Assembly (NCBI RefSeq): GCF_001659685.2
Contig: NZ_LXYE02000001.1
Coordinates: forward strand, 352,441 to 416,440
Source of the DNA: Labilibacter marinus
GTDB taxonomy: Bacteria; Bacteroidota; Bacteroidia; Bacteroidales; Marinilabiliaceae
Length of the DNA stretch: 64,000 nt
Reading direction: 5' to 3'
Position numbers and translations under genes: made by a program. Positions 54,005-64,000 of the stretch are shown one piece after another. The notes beneath the pieces were generated by a model, which saw nothing but the letters and a program-made list of their open reading frames with translations, ran no database searches and was not told the origin of the DNA. How positions within the stretch are numbered: the stretch's first letter is position 1; every line of letters begins with the position of its first letter.

Positions 54005-57000
54005 ATGAAACAAATTAGAACAAAATCAAGAAAGCTGTTACTCGTGGTAGCATTCCTGATTACTTCTATGGGTACTCTTTTAGCCCAAGAAAAACAAATA
54101 ACAGGTGTGGTGACCGAAAAGGAATCGGGCGAACCTATTCCTGGGGTAAGTGTGGTAGTTAAAAATACTACTAACGGAACCATCACAGATATTGATGGTA
54201 ATTATGCATTACAAGTTAAGACAGGTGATGTAGTGGTATATTCATTTATTGGTTATACTAACCAAGAAGTAACTGTAACAGATCAAACGCAAATAACTGT
54301 TGCGCTTGCAAATGATGTAGTTTCTTTAGATGAGATTGTAGCGGTTGGTTATGGTGTTCAAAAGAAAAAGGAGTTAACAGGGGCAGTTGCTCAGATTAAA
54401 TCTGATGAGATGACCAAAATCGTTGCTTCGGATTTTACCAAAGCATTACAAGGTCAGGTAGCTGGTGTTAATGTAACAGAAAGTAGTGGTCGTCCTGGTG
54501 ATGAAGCTAATATTCAAATTCGTGGTTTAGGTTCTATCAACGGTTCTACACAACCATTATATGTTGTCGATGGGATTCCGTATGAAGGAAATCCTAATAT
54601 AGCATCTGAAGATATTGCTACTGTTGATATCTTAAAAGATGGTGCCGCAGCTGCTGTATATGGTACTCGTGCTTCTAACGGTGTAATTTTAATTACTACC
54701 AAAAGAGGTAAGGTTGGACAAATGAAAGTTAGTTTTGCTGGGTATTATGGTATTCAAAATATTACTTCTGGTACTGAGCTACTTAATGCTGAAGAGCATA
54801 TTTATGTAGACGAATGGAAACAAAGTTTAGTAGGTTCAAGCTCTCCTATTATTAGAGATAATCCTGATGCTATGGATTATGATTCTGATTTTGTAGATCA
54901 GGTTCAGAATGACAATGCTTCTATTGAAAATTATAACTTAACCTTATCGGGAGGTACAGAAGACTTAACGTATAACTTTAATACCAATTATTTTGCTCAG
55001 GATGGAATCTTGATCAATTCAGGTTATGAAAGATTTACAACAAGGGCTAATGCCAATCTTAAAAAAGGTAAATTTTCTGCATTTACGAGTTTAAGTATGT
55101 TGCATTCTAATAAAGCACAAGAGCCTTGGGCATTATATGAATTAGCGATGTATCAAGGTCCGTATAGACCACCGTTGCAACAAATTGATCCTAGTGTAAA
55201 TGAAATCATCATTTCAGGTACAAACCCAGATCATGTTGGTTACTTAGCACGTCAGTTAAATGTAAATGACGATAGACAAGAAAATAGCTATAATCTAGCA
55301 ACTAACTTAAAATATGAATTTATACCTGGTTTAACTTACCAAGTAAACTTAGGGATGAATTACTATAACTATCATAGAAAGCAATTTCAACCTCAATTGT
55401 TAATTTATAATAGTGCAGAAGATACTGAGCCTAATGCTTTAGGAAGTAGAGCAGAAGCAGAGTTAAGAGAGGATCATCAAACTCGCTTGAAATATACTAT
55501 GGAGAATGTATTGAGTTATACAAAAAGCTTTAACAAGCATACGGTATCTGCTCTATTAGGGTATACAATTGAGAAAATTGATATACATAATTCTTCAGCT
55601 ACGAAAAGAAATTTTCAGAGCAATGAAACATCGGTATTTGATGCAGGTTCAGATATGATTTCTATGACAGGTAGGGATAATTATCGCCGAATCGTAGGTA
55701 AACTAGCTCGTGTACAATATAATTACGACGATCGTTATTTATTTAGTGCAAGTGTTCGTCATGATGGATCTTCTGTATTTAGTGAAAATAATCGCTACGC
55801 TTCATTTCCTGGTGTTTCTGCGGGTTGGAATATTAGTGAAGAAAATTTTATGGATGGTGTTGATGCTATTGATAATTTAAAGTTAAGAGGTAGTTATGGT
55901 GAAGTAGGTAACCAAGGAATTCCAGATTATCTTTACTCTGCTTACGTTAATTCAAACATAGATTATCCATTAGGAGCAGAAACGGATAATGATGGATCTT
56001 TAGGAGCTGGCTCTATTACAAGAGGTTTTGCAAGTGATGTGAAGTGGGAAACGAATGTTTCACGTAATATAGGGGTCGATTTATTAATGTTTGGAGGTAA
56101 ATTTAGTTTTACTGCAGATGTTTATAAAAATGACAAAAAGGATATGTTATTAGCGGTAAACCTACCAGCTTCAACAGGTACTAATGTAGAGCATGATTAT
56201 TCAAATCAATATAAATCTTTATGGATGAATATTGGTAACATGACCAATCAAGGTATCGAGCTTTCTTCTTACTATAAGTCTAGAACTAAATGGGGACTTG
56301 CTTGGCAAGTAACTGGTACATTTACTAAAAATATAAATGAAATTACCAGCTTAGGAACAATGAATGAGATTGCTTTAGCAGGAAGTCAACCAACAGCTTG
56401 GATTCCAAACCAGGATGTAACTACTTACATGAAACCTGGATATGAGGCTGGAGCTTTTTTCCTAATTGAATCAGATGGTATTTTTAATACACAAGAGGAA
56501 ATTGATGCACATGTTCATACAGATGAAGACGGTAACGAAACGGCTATTCAACCCAATGCAAAATTAGGAGATGTGAAGCTAATGGATGCAAATGGAGATG
56601 GTAAAATTGATGAAGGTGATCGTGTGTATCAAGGTTCAGGGATGCCAGATTTTGAAGCAGGTTTAATTTTAAATGCAGATTATAAAGGATTTGATTTAAG
56701 TATGCAATTGTATTATTCTCATGGAAATGAGGTTTACAATGGTTCTAAGTTATTTGCTTATGCTAACGGACGTCATAAGGATTTATATTATATGTGGACG
56801 CCAGCAAATCCAGGCTCAAATATTCCAACTTCAAGACCAGATAGTAAAGCCGAGAGTTTCCGTTCTAGAACTGATTATTTCTTAGAGGATGGTTCTTTCT
56901 TAAGAATACGAAATATCTCTCTAGGTTATACTATTCCTAAAAAAGTGTTTAATGGAGGTATTGATAAAATAAGATGCTATGTAACTGCTCAAAACCCATT

Positions 57001-57127
57001 GACATTTACTAATTATGAAGGTTATGATCCTGAAGTAGGAGGAAATGGAGTTTCTACAAGAGGTATTGATAAAGGGAATTACCCTGTTACACGTAAGTTT
57101 TTAATAGGGGTACAAGTTGATTTTTAA
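54005..57127 (+). CDS. SusC-like TonB-linked outer-membrane transporter
   Basis: Imports oligosaccharides across the outer membrane with its SusD lid. It has 1040 residues: signal peptide (to LLAQ), CarboxypepD_reg domain (about 30-110, 'ITGVVTEKESGEPIPGVSVVVKNTTNGTITDIDGNY'), TonB-box region and plug ('EIVAVGYGVQKKKELTGAVAQI', 'LYVVDGIPYEG', 'ILKDGAAAAVYGTRASNGVILITTK'), then the 22-strand barrel ending 'RKFLIGVQVDF'. It is first in the PUL operon and carries the strongest operator copies. The likely cargo is agaro-oligosaccharides, judged from the surrounding enzymes. Confidence 0.96.
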   Translation: MKQIRTKSRKLLLVVAFLITSMGTLLAQEKQITGVVTEKESGEPIPGVSVVVKNTTNGTITDIDGNYALQVKTGDVVVYSFIGYTNQEVTVTDQTQITVALANDVVSLDEIVAVGYGVQKKKELTGAVAQIKSDEMTKIVASDFTKALQGQVAGVNVTESSGRPGDEANIQIRGLGSINGSTQPLYVVDGIPYEGNPNIASEDIATVDILKDGAAAAVYGTRASNGVILITTKRGKVGQMKVSFAGYYGIQNITSGTELLNAEEHIYVDEWKQSLVGSSSPIIRDNPDAMDYDSDFVDQVQNDNASIENYNLTLSGGTEDLTYNFNTNYFAQDGILINSGYERFTTRANANLKKGKFSAFTSLSMLHSNKAQEPWALYELAMYQGPYRPPLQQIDPSVNEIIISGTNPDHVGYLARQLNVNDDRQENSYNLATNLKYEFIPGLTYQVNLGMNYYNYHRKQFQPQLLIYNSAEDTEPNALGSRAEAELREDHQTRLKYTMENVLSYTKSFNKHTVSALLGYTIEKIDIHNSSATKRNFQSNETSVFDAGSDMISMTGRDNYRRIVGKLARVQYNYDDRYLFSASVRHDGSSVFSENNRYASFPGVSAGWNISEENFMDGVDAIDNLKLRGSYGEVGNQGIPDYLYSAYVNSNIDYPLGAETDNDGSLGAGSITRGFASDVKWETNVSRNIGVDLLMFGGKFSFTADVYKNDKKDMLLAVNLPASTGTNVEHDYSNQYKSLWMNIGNMTNQGIELSSYYKSRTKWGLAWQVTGTFTKNINEITSLGTMNEIALAGSQPTAWIPNQDVTTYMKPGYEAGAFFLIESDGIFNTQEEIDAHVHTDEDGNETAIQPNAKLGDVKLMDANGDGKIDEGDRVYQGSGMPDFEAGLILNADYKGFDLSMQLYYSHGNEVYNGSKLFAYANGRHKDLYYMWTPANPGSNIPTSRPDSKAESFRSRTDYFLEDGSFLRIRNISLGYTIPKKVFNGGIDKIRCYVTAQNPLTFTNYEGYDPEVGGNGVSTRGIDKGNYPVTRKFLIGVQVDF

Positions 57128-57179
57128 TTTTTGTAGTCATTATTTGTACTACCCTGTGTAATATTAAAATTATAATAAG

Positions 57180-59027
57180 ATGAAAAAAATATTAAAATAT
57201 ACTTTGGGTGTAGCTTTAGCGTTTTCTTTGCTTACAAGTTGTGAAGATGAATTGCTAAATCAGGCTAATCCAAATGCAATCACTACAGATACTTTCTGGA
57301 AAAGTAGAAGTGATTTCGATAAAGCGCAAAACTCTTTATATAGTTCTCTACAGTTTAATAGTGTTTGTGGTGGAGGAAATGTAAATGTTATGGCTAGAGC
57401 CGATTTAGGTAGCGGCGAAACATGGATGGGGACCTACCCATGGAATAACTTGGTATGGAATGATGCAACAACTTTTGTAGAGCGTCGTTGGTCAGAGTTA
57501 TATATTGGTATTTATCGTGCAAATCAAATTTTGTATTATTTAAAAGATGCCAATTTTTATACTGAAGATGAGAAGAATTTGATAGCCGCTCAAGCGCGTT
57601 TCTTACGTGGCTTAAATTACTTCTGGTTGGTAAACGATTTTGATGCAGCTATAATACACGAAGCGTTACCAATGACGGATGAAGAAAGACATAAACTTCC
57701 AAGCGAGTCTGAAGAAGTTTATAGCACCATTATCTATCCAGATTTTGAGTTTGCTATGGAGCACTTGCCTGCAACCTGGGATGGTGTGGATAATAAAGGT
57801 CGATTCACTTGGGGAGCTGCTACAGCCATGTTAGGTAAAGCATACTTATATAATGAAGACTGGGATACCGCAGCAGGTTATTTTAAGCAAATTATTGACA
57901 AAGTAGAGGAAGATAGATTGTATGGTTTTGTGGATAATTTCATGGATAACTTTACTGATATCAATGAATTTAATCAAGAATCTATTCTTGAAGTATCTTA
58001 TTCAGATAAGTATAAACAAGGAATTACAGGAACAAGAACTGATGATGTAGGTGATGTTGCAGGTTCTGAAGCGCAAAGTTGGGCCAACTATTTAACTTCT
58101 ATTTTTGCTGGTGGTTACAACTCTTTAATGCCAACTTATTGGATGCAAGAACTTTTTGTTGATGGTGATGAGATTGATCCGACTAACCCTATTAATAGCG
58201 GTAAATTATTGTCAAGCCGTTCATATGCTACTATCGTTGCATTAGTTGAACGCGATGATGTGAACAATTGGGGCGAAGATGGTGAGCGATATTATAACGC
58301 ACCATTATTAGATACGGATAATGGCAAGAGTAAGGCAAACTTTAACTATGGTCAAGGTTCAAAAGTTAGAAAGTATATAAGCTGGTATAGTAAAGATACT
58401 GAGGATAATCAAACGCAGGCTAGAAGTGGAATTAATATTCGTCTGATCAGACTATCTGATGTTTACCTAATGTATGCCGAAGCATTATTAGAGGGTAGTG
58501 GAGATTATACTACGGCTCTTAATTATGTAGATGATGTAAGAAGAAGAGCTGGAGTAATTACTTTAGAAAATTATATGGTTAATAATGGAGGATCATTTCC
58601 ACAGTTAGATAAAGTAAGATTTGCAAATGAGTTAGACGAATTTGATTATGTGCCAATGAATGCAGCTAACTTACTACACCATATTAGGATGGTTGAGAGA
58701 CCATTAGAGCTTGCTTTCGAAGGTCATAGATGGTACGACCTGGTAAGATGGGGAATGGCCAAACAAGTGTTTGATCAAAGATATGCTGAAGAACTAACTC
58801 TTAGGGAATTATTGTTAGATGCTAACGGTGACATTCCTACAGAAAAGGAAAGGTTGTATCCATTGTATTTGACTGAGCGTGTACGTCCAAGTTATGGTAG
58901 TGCATCCAATGATTATAGTAGTGGTGTTCATGATTATTTACCAATTCCAGCAATTGAGTTACAGTCTAATTTAGCTATTCAGGAGATTATGAGAGCGTTG
59001 GAAGAAGCTCTTAAAGAATTGGAATAA
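57180..59027 (+). CDS. SusD/RagB-family glycan-binding lipoprotein
   Basis: Surface lid of the SusC channel. A 615-residue lipoprotein (lipobox LTSC, about Cys21, followed by EDE). It has the SusD start 'LLNQANPNAITTDTFWKSRSDFDKAQNSLYSSL', the TPR-like 'ARFLRGLNYFWLVNDFDAAII' and the C-terminal 'ERPLELAFEGHRWYDLVRWGMAKQVF'. It starts 52 bp after susC. Confidence 0.96.
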   Translation: MKKILKYTLGVALAFSLLTSCEDELLNQANPNAITTDTFWKSRSDFDKAQNSLYSSLQFNSVCGGGNVNVMARADLGSGETWMGTYPWNNLVWNDATTFVERRWSELYIGIYRANQILYYLKDANFYTEDEKNLIAAQARFLRGLNYFWLVNDFDAAIIHEALPMTDEERHKLPSESEEVYSTIIYPDFEFAMEHLPATWDGVDNKGRFTWGAATAMLGKAYLYNEDWDTAAGYFKQIIDKVEEDRLYGFVDNFMDNFTDINEFNQESILEVSYSDKYKQGITGTRTDDVGDVAGSEAQSWANYLTSIFAGGYNSLMPTYWMQELFVDGDEIDPTNPINSGKLLSSRSYATIVALVERDDVNNWGEDGERYYNAPLLDTDNGKSKANFNYGQGSKVRKYISWYSKDTEDNQTQARSGINIRLIRLSDVYLMYAEALLEGSGDYTTALNYVDDVRRRAGVITLENYMVNNGGSFPQLDKVRFANELDEFDYVPMNAANLLHHIRMVERPLELAFEGHRWYDLVRWGMAKQVFDQRYAEELTLRELLLDANGDIPTEKERLYPLYLTERVRPSYGSASNDYSSGVHDYLPIPAIELQSNLAIQEIMRALEEALKELE

Positions 59028-59059
59028 GAGGAGTAATCCGATAAATTAAAACAAAAGAG

Positions 59060-60619
59060 ATGAAGAAAAAATATATTAAACTAAGTATAATTACAATGGT
59101 CGCGGTGTTATTTGCGGCTTGTGATTCTAGTTACGATGCCCCTACAGGCGAGCCAAATCATAGTTCTGTAGAATCTTCGTTAAAAAATTCAGGAAATACT
59201 GTTCAAGTAAATGGTTCCTTTTATTTGTATGATTTCTCAAGAGGAGTTAAGTCAAGAGCATGGGAGTTAACAGCTGATGCAACTAATCTTGAAGGTGAGG
59301 AGTTATTAAGCTCAACAGACCAGCGTTTAGATGTTATTTTTACAGTACCTGGCGAAAAGGTAGTTAAACTACATCAAGTTTTTAATGATAGTGTTTATGT
59401 AAATGATGGATTCATTGATGGTAACGAAGTTGCAACTGAATTTACGATTACGGTATTGGACAGTGTAAGAGCTAACTTTGTGGCTGAGCATGTATTAGAT
59501 AATACAGAACTAAATAATGCGAATGGTGCATTAAACGAGGTTCAAGCGGGTCGAGAGGTGAAGTATATGGACCTTTCAACAGGTGAGCCTACAAATGTTA
59601 AGTGGATTCTTACGAGAGAAGATGGTAATCAAGTGACCACGGAAGCAAAAAATGGCGAAGCAGTAGTTAAAATTAGTGGTGTAGGCGTATACGATTTAGC
59701 TATGGTGTCGTCTAGTGATTTTGGTAGAGATACTCTTGTATATACAGATTACCTTAATATAGTTCCTTCCACTGATCCAATGATTTTGGAGTATGTGAAA
59801 GCTATGGATGGAAAATTATACTTAAAGTATGGTAGAGATGTGTTAAACCCAAGTACTTGTCCTGTCTCAGCATTTACTTTACAAGTAACTAACGATGGAC
59901 AAGATTATCCTGTTGAGGTAAGTTCTATTGCACTAGATAGTACTGACCCAAGTGTTATTGTATTAACACTCGATGAGTTAATTTATAATACAGATGAAAT
60001 ATTAGTTAGTTATGATGATGCAATAGGTACCTTAATATCTGCAGATGCTATGGTAATTGATTCATTCGACGACGAAATGGCCGATTTTGTTCGTAAAGAT
60101 TTATTCGTAGAAACAGGCTATGATGGAACTGTTGAAAATTCTGAAAACTCTAACTGGCCTTATGCTTGGTGGGGTGGCGAATGGGGAGAATACAATCAAG
60201 GTAACAATGTTACTACCTCAATGGCTTACGAAGGATTAAAAAGTTTATACTTCAATATGAATACCAACGGTGGTGCGATTTTGGATTACCGAACTGATGC
60301 TGGTGTTAAGCTTAATACTGTTCCAGTGGTTGAAGGTAAAACTTACGAAGGTTCATTTATGGTATATATTGATGAAATTGGAACTGAGGATTGTAATTTC
60401 CTTTGGATGTTGCCAAATAATGGATGGGCAACTATGATGGGAGTTTACTTTAATGGCACTGAAACGACAGGCCAATGGTATAAAGTAACAACTCGTTATG
60501 AAGCTTCAGCTTCTGAGGATTTAGGCTTTGTTATTAGAGGACATAACCCAACGGCTACAGGACCTCTTAAGATTTACATTGATAACATGAAGTTTGAAGA
60601 GTTAGAGTTTAGACCATAA
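59060..60619 (+). CDS. Putative surface glycan-binding lipoprotein
   Basis: A 519-residue lipoprotein (lipobox FAAC, about Cys21) in the usual place of a SusE/SusF-like binding protein after SusD. The N-terminal half has Ig/PKD-like beta domains ('VIFTVPGEKVVKLHQVFNDSVYVNDG', 'GREVKYMDLSTGEPTNVKWILTREDG'). The C-terminal 160 residues look like a carbohydrate-binding jelly-roll with many Trp ('NWPYAWWGGEWGEYNQGN', 'YIDNMKFEELEFRP'), suited to bind an algal galactan at the cell surface. No enzyme motif is seen. It ends the susCD transcript before a UUCG-loop terminator. Confidence 0.8.
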   Translation: MKKKYIKLSIITMVAVLFAACDSSYDAPTGEPNHSSVESSLKNSGNTVQVNGSFYLYDFSRGVKSRAWELTADATNLEGEELLSSTDQRLDVIFTVPGEKVVKLHQVFNDSVYVNDGFIDGNEVATEFTITVLDSVRANFVAEHVLDNTELNNANGALNEVQAGREVKYMDLSTGEPTNVKWILTREDGNQVTTEAKNGEAVVKISGVGVYDLAMVSSSDFGRDTLVYTDYLNIVPSTDPMILEYVKAMDGKLYLKYGRDVLNPSTCPVSAFTLQVTNDGQDYPVEVSSIALDSTDPSVIVLTLDELIYNTDEILVSYDDAIGTLISADAMVIDSFDDEMADFVRKDLFVETGYDGTVENSENSNWPYAWWGGEWGEYNQGNNVTTSMAYEGLKSLYFNMNTNGGAILDYRTDAGVKLNTVPVVEGKTYEGSFMVYIDEIGTEDCNFLWMLPNNGWATMMGVYFNGTETTGQWYKVTTRYEASASEDLGFVIRGHNPTATGPLKIYIDNMKFEELEFRP

Positions 60620-60647
60620 TTATAGATTTTAGAAATTGATATTATTT

Positions 60648-60676
60648 GGGATGGCCTTCGGGTCATCCTAAATTTT
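60648..60676 (+). terminator. Terminator of the susCD operon (TTCG loop)
   Basis: GGATGGCC (60649-60656), tetraloop TTCG, GGTCATCC (60661-60668) with one G-T wobble, then TAAATTTTAAT. The rest of the 466-bp gap before GH2 holds the promoter elements below and no gene. Confidence 0.8.
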
Positions 60677-60810
60677 AATATTAAGAGATTTTCAATATCG
60701 ATTAAATACCATATTAATACGACTCATCCTTACCTAATTACCTTATAGTTCTATTTAATATCGATTATTGTTTTACTCTTTGTGAGTTATACTTATTTAT
60801 TATGAACAAT

Positions 60811-60878
60811 AAATGTCATATACAAGTTTATCATCATTTGGCCAATATCATTAAAAGAGTGGAGTGGTGATAGTTTTG
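60811..60878 (+). promoter_or_regulatory. Possible GH2 promoter with one operator-like core
   Basis: TGTCATATACAAG (TCA core at 60816) resembles the operator units upstream of GH117 and susC. A -7-like TAGTTTTG lies at 60871-60878, 55 bp from the core, close to the 56-57 bp seen at the other two promoters. Only one good unit is visible, so this is weaker. Confidence 0.35.
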
Positions 60879-61085
60879 TAATTGATAAAGTGTTTGTTGT
60901 GATAATGCTTAATTATAGACACGAAAGTTTAATTGAAATAGATAACCTTATCCCCAGCAGTGTGCTTTTTATAGTACACTTTTAGCAGACAAATTAACCA
61001 TGTAAGAGGATGATCCTGTAAAATAAAATAGGATGAAACTACTTAGGTGAAAAAAAATCTGATGAATTAAAGAATACATAATCCC

Positions 61086-63605
61086 ATGAAAAATCTATTG
61101 ATATATTCTGCAATGCTTTTAACTATTCTCGCCTGCAATAAACCCCAAAGCTTCAATAGAGAATCTAATTTTAATAATAATTGGCAGTTTTATTTAAGTA
61201 AGGATACTAATGCGGTTGATATGAATGCGGTTGATTGGCGTAATGTTAATTTACCTCACGATTGGAGTGTGGAGTTCGCTTTTGATTCTATCAATGGTGA
61301 AGGATGCACAGGATATTTACTGGGAGGTATTGGTTGGTACAAAAAGCAATTTAGTACCCCGGTAGCTGAGGATAAAAAAACATTCGTTTGGTTCGATGGT
61401 GTTTATAATAATTCTGAATACTGGATTAACGGACAAAAGTTAGGTGTTCACCCATACGGGTACTCTCCCTTTTACTTCGATATAACAAACTACTTAAATA
61501 CCCATGGAGAATCGAATGAACTCGTGGTTAAAGTGGATCATTCACGATATGCTGATAGTCGCTGGTATACAGGTTCTGGTATCTATCGAAATGTAAAATT
61601 AATTACAGTTAATCGTTTACATATTCCTATATGGGGCACGTTTATAAGCACACCCAAAGTAAGTGAAGAAAAAGCAGAAGTAGATATTGAGCTCAACGTT
61701 TCTAATGCGTGGGCTAGTCATCAAACCTGCGATTTAGTAACTGAAATATTTGACCCGAAAGGAGCTTTAGTATCGAAAGTAATGGATGAAGGTTGCTTTT
61801 TTAAAGTTGGAGCAAGTCTTCTTAAAAAGAATATTACTATTGTCAAACCTCAGTTGTGGGATGTAGATTCACCCCATTTATACACCGCCAAATTAAGTCT
61901 GATAAAACAAGGAGAACTAATTGATGAGTATAAAACATCTTTTGGAATCCGCTCTTTTCAGTTTAGTAAGGATAAAGGTTTCTTCTTAAACCAAAAGAAT
62001 ATGAAGATAAAAGGGGTTTGTTTACATCATGATGCAGGTTTGGTAGGTGCTGCCGTTCCTAAAGGTGTTTGGAGAAGGAGATTGCAATTTTTGAAAGAAG
62101 CAGGCTGTAATGCCATTCGGGTATCTCATAATCCAGCTTCAGATGAATTTTTAGACTTATGCGATGAAATGGGTTTTCTAGTTCAGGATGAATTCTTTGA
62201 TGAGTGGGACTACCCAAAGGACAAGCGCCTAAATATGAACGAACGTCATGATGATTACATCACCAGAGGATATGTTGAGCATTTTCAGGATTGGGCCAAG
62301 TCTGACCTGACCAATACCATACTTGCTCATCGTAATCACCCATGTGTTTTTCAGTGGAGTATTGGTAACGAAATAGAATGGACTTATCCAAGAAATGCCA
62401 AAGCAACAGGGTTTTTTGGTAATATGAACTGGGATGGTAACTACTTTTGGTCGCAGCCGCCATATACTCCACAAAAGATTAGAGCTGAGTATAATAAATT
62501 ACCTGCAGAAAAATATAATATTGGAGAGACGGCTCAAAAGTTATCGAAATGGACTAAAGAATTGGATACCACCCGACCTGTCATTGCAAATTGCATTTTA
62601 CCTTCTGCAAGTTTCGAAAGTGGATATACAGATGCTTTAGATATTGTGGGGTATAGTTATCGCAGAGTAATGTACGATTATGCCAAGGAGTACTATCCCA
62701 ATAAAGTAGTGATGGGTACCGAAAATGTACCACAGTGGCACGAGTGGAAAGATATTGAGAATCGAGACCATATTTCAGGTACTTTTCTTTGGACTGGTTT
62801 TGATTATATGGGCGAATCTAACGCTCGCTGGCCTCGAAAAGCAACGGACAGTGGTTTAATGGATTTAATAGCCTATCCAAAGCCAGCTTATCACATGTAC
62901 AAATGCTTGTGGTCGGATGAACCTCATATTTATATTTCCTCAAACACAGCAGAGGATTCACCTTATAAAATTCTCGAAAAAGGAGAAATTATAGAAAAGA
63001 AAGAAGGTGCTTGGCAAAATGTATTATGGTTTTGGCACAAGAGTAATGAACATTGGAATTACAAAAGGCAAGAAAGTGTAATTGTTGAAGTGATTTCTAA
63101 TTGTCCCGAGATAGAGTTATTTATCAATAATAAGTCCTTGGGTACAAAAAAACTGAACGATTTTCAAGATAGGATTTATAAGTGGGAACTTCCTTTTGTA
63201 AATGGAGAATTAAAGGCGGTTGGACGAAATTTAGGAACAACAATTCAAGAATCGATTAAGACCTCAAGCAATGCTTCAGAACTTCACGTTGATGTTGATG
63301 TATTAAAATTAAGCGGAGAAAAGGGAGATGTAGCTCATGTATTGATACAGGTAGTTGATGAAAATGGAGTACCAGTTAAAAATCAGGAACAGACCATTGC
63401 ATTTGCATTAGAAGGCCCTATTAAAAACTTGGGGGTAGATAATGGTGATCCATCAAACGTAAATAAATTTCAATCTAACGTTATTAAAACTTTTAAAGGT
63501 AGAGCTATGATGATTGTTCAGGCCTTAAATGAGAAAGGGGAGGGCAATATTATCATTTCTTCAGAAAACCTTAAAAATACCAAAGTGAAAATTGATGTAC
63601 AATAA
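61086..63605 (+). CDS. GH2 beta-galactosidase-like lipoprotein
   Basis: An 839-residue GH2 hydrolase with a lipoprotein signal (LACN, about Cys17). Domain order: sugar-binding jelly-roll (about 25-190, '[11 protein letters not shown]', '[23 protein letters not shown]'), Ig-like domain, and the (beta/alpha)8 catalytic domain. The acid/base Glu is in '[11 protein letters not shown]' and the nucleophile Glu in '[14 protein letters not shown]'. C-terminal beta domains follow, with a Big-like '[13 protein letters not shown]'. In agar loci such enzymes remove galactose from the non-reducing end of agaro-oligosaccharides, complementing GH117. It follows susCD but is on its own transcript. Confidence 0.9.
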   Translation: MKNLLIYSAMLLTILACNKPQSFNRESNFNNNWQFYLSKDTNAVDMNAVDWRNVNLPHDWSVEFAFDSINGEGCTGYLLGGIGWYKKQFSTPVAEDKKTFVWFDGVYNNSEYWINGQKLGVHPYGYSPFYFDITNYLNTHGESNELVVKVDHSRYADSRWYTGSGIYRNVKLITVNRLHIPIWGTFISTPKVSEEKAEVDIELNVSNAWASHQTCDLVTEIFDPKGALVSKVMDEGCFFKVGASLLKKNITIVKPQLWDVDSPHLYTAKLSLIKQGELIDEYKTSFGIRSFQFSKDKGFFLNQKNMKIKGVCLHHDAGLVGAAVPKGVWRRRLQFLKEAGCNAIRVSHNPASDEFLDLCDEMGFLVQDEFFDEWDYPKDKRLNMNERHDDYITRGYVEHFQDWAKSDLTNTILAHRNHPCVFQWSIGNEIEWTYPRNAKATGFFGNMNWDGNYFWSQPPYTPQKIRAEYNKLPAEKYNIGETAQKLSKWTKELDTTRPVIANCILPSASFESGYTDALDIVGYSYRRVMYDYAKEYYPNKVVMGTENVPQWHEWKDIENRDHISGTFLWTGFDYMGESNARWPRKATDSGLMDLIAYPKPAYHMYKCLWSDEPHIYISSNTAEDSPYKILEKGEIIEKKEGAWQNVLWFWHKSNEHWNYKRQESVIVEVISNCPEIELFINNKSLGTKKLNDFQDRIYKWELPFVNGELKAVGRNLGTTIQESIKTSSNASELHVDVDVLKLSGEKGDVAHVLIQVVDENGVPVKNQEQTIAFALEGPIKNLGVDNGDPSNVNKFQSNVIKTFKGRAMMIVQALNEKGEGNIIISSENLKNTKVKIDVQ

Positions 63606-64000
63606 ACGCATAGATTTGAAAATATACGTTTAGAAAGAGCTCTTAGGTTTTCTTAAAATCAATATTAAAACCTTTTAATTCGGAATATTTTCAATAACTT
63701 TTCAAAGTCAAAATGCGATTTAACAAATCTACTTTTTAAAATTCTTATAAAAGGGAAAATTATATAAGCTAAATGGCTTGTTTTTTTAGATAGGTGTTTA
63801 AAATTGATTGAATGCGTGGTATTTGAAATACTGAACAAATACTATACATGGCTTCTAGTGCTTTGATGTTTAGGTGTATATTGATATGTATATGAAAGAG
63901 GCTGTCTATAATAAATATAGATTTTACACCCCTAGAATTTGAAATAATAGATCTAATTTTGTTTGAAATTTAAAAATAAGTAACAATTATTAATTCATAT
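63606..64000 (+). other. Gene-free right end of the window
   Basis: About 395 bp, strongly AT-rich. It has a weak AGGTTTT/AAAACCT inverted repeat just after the GH2 gene (about 63645-63672), which could be its terminator. No open reading frame, tRNA or operator copy was recognised. Confidence 0.5.

Noticed and set aside
54005..54186. Minus-strand 62-residue frame over the susC start
   Set aside because: It lies wholly within the signal peptide and regulatory-domain code of susC and has no supporting features.

Overview
The window is a piece of an AT-rich chromosome from a marine, agar-degrading Bacteroidetes bacterium, most likely in or near the order Marinilabiliales. The evidence is a SusC/SusD pair, a hybrid two-component regulator, a C-terminal Por (type IX) secretion tail, DUF4249 lipoproteins, and several TAnnTTTG-type -7 promoter boxes. 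No rRNA, tRNA, CRISPR array, transposase or phage gene was recognised.

Layout. (1) 0.1-5 kb: two tandem DUF4249 lipoproteins and an MG2-like/plug-like surface protein. (2) 5-23 kb: housekeeping genes. These are pyrG, yidC, a YegS-like lipid kinase, a PAP2 phosphatase, a small HTH protein, nhaA, a MurU-like nucleotidyltransferase, an AmgK-like kinase fused to a RapZ C-terminal domain with an unlisted 45-residue Cys/Lys-rich protein, an AddB-like nuclease, and sucA-sucB. (3) 23-27.5 kb: first half of an agar-use locus: a beta-helix lipoprotein divergent from a GH117 - GH16 pair. (4) 27.5-36.6 kb: accessory region with hypothetical genes, an array of six hairpins at an exact 41-bp period, an OmpA-family/TPR-propeller pair bracketed by a ~160-bp direct repeat, an ABC exporter and a bacterial TiaS-like kinase-domain protein. 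(5) 36.6-47.2 kb: a TonB receptor and lipoprotein, then a molybdopterin/tungstopterin block (MOSC-MogA fusion, moaC, short moaA, moeA, ModE-like regulator, moeB) divergent from a tungsten-type aldehyde:ferredoxin oxidoreductase and a MoaD/ThiS-like protein. (6) 47.2-63.6 kb: second half of the agar locus: GH50, hybrid two-component sensor/regulator, SusC, SusD, surface glycan-binding lipoprotein and GH2.

How the genes work together. The secreted GH16 enzyme should cut agarose outside the cell. The glycan-binding lipoprotein and SusCD should capture and import oligosaccharides. GH50 (exo-beta-agarase), GH2 (beta-galactosidase-like) and GH117 (3,6-anhydro-L-galactosidase) should finish the breakdown. 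A shared direct-repeat motif, TCAWAYnnCC spaced 19-21 bp, lies upstream of GH117, GH50 and susC, and more weakly upstream of GH2. In the two clearest cases its last copy is 56-57 bp before a TAnnTTTG box. I infer that this is the operator of the hybrid two-component regulator and that it joins the two halves of the locus into one regulon.

The most interesting items are this candidate operator, the 41-bp hairpin array, the AmgK-RapZ fusion with its tiny partner gene, the stand-alone TiaS-like kinase domain, and the tungsten-enzyme block with its odd MoaD tail (GGAG) and shortened MoaA.
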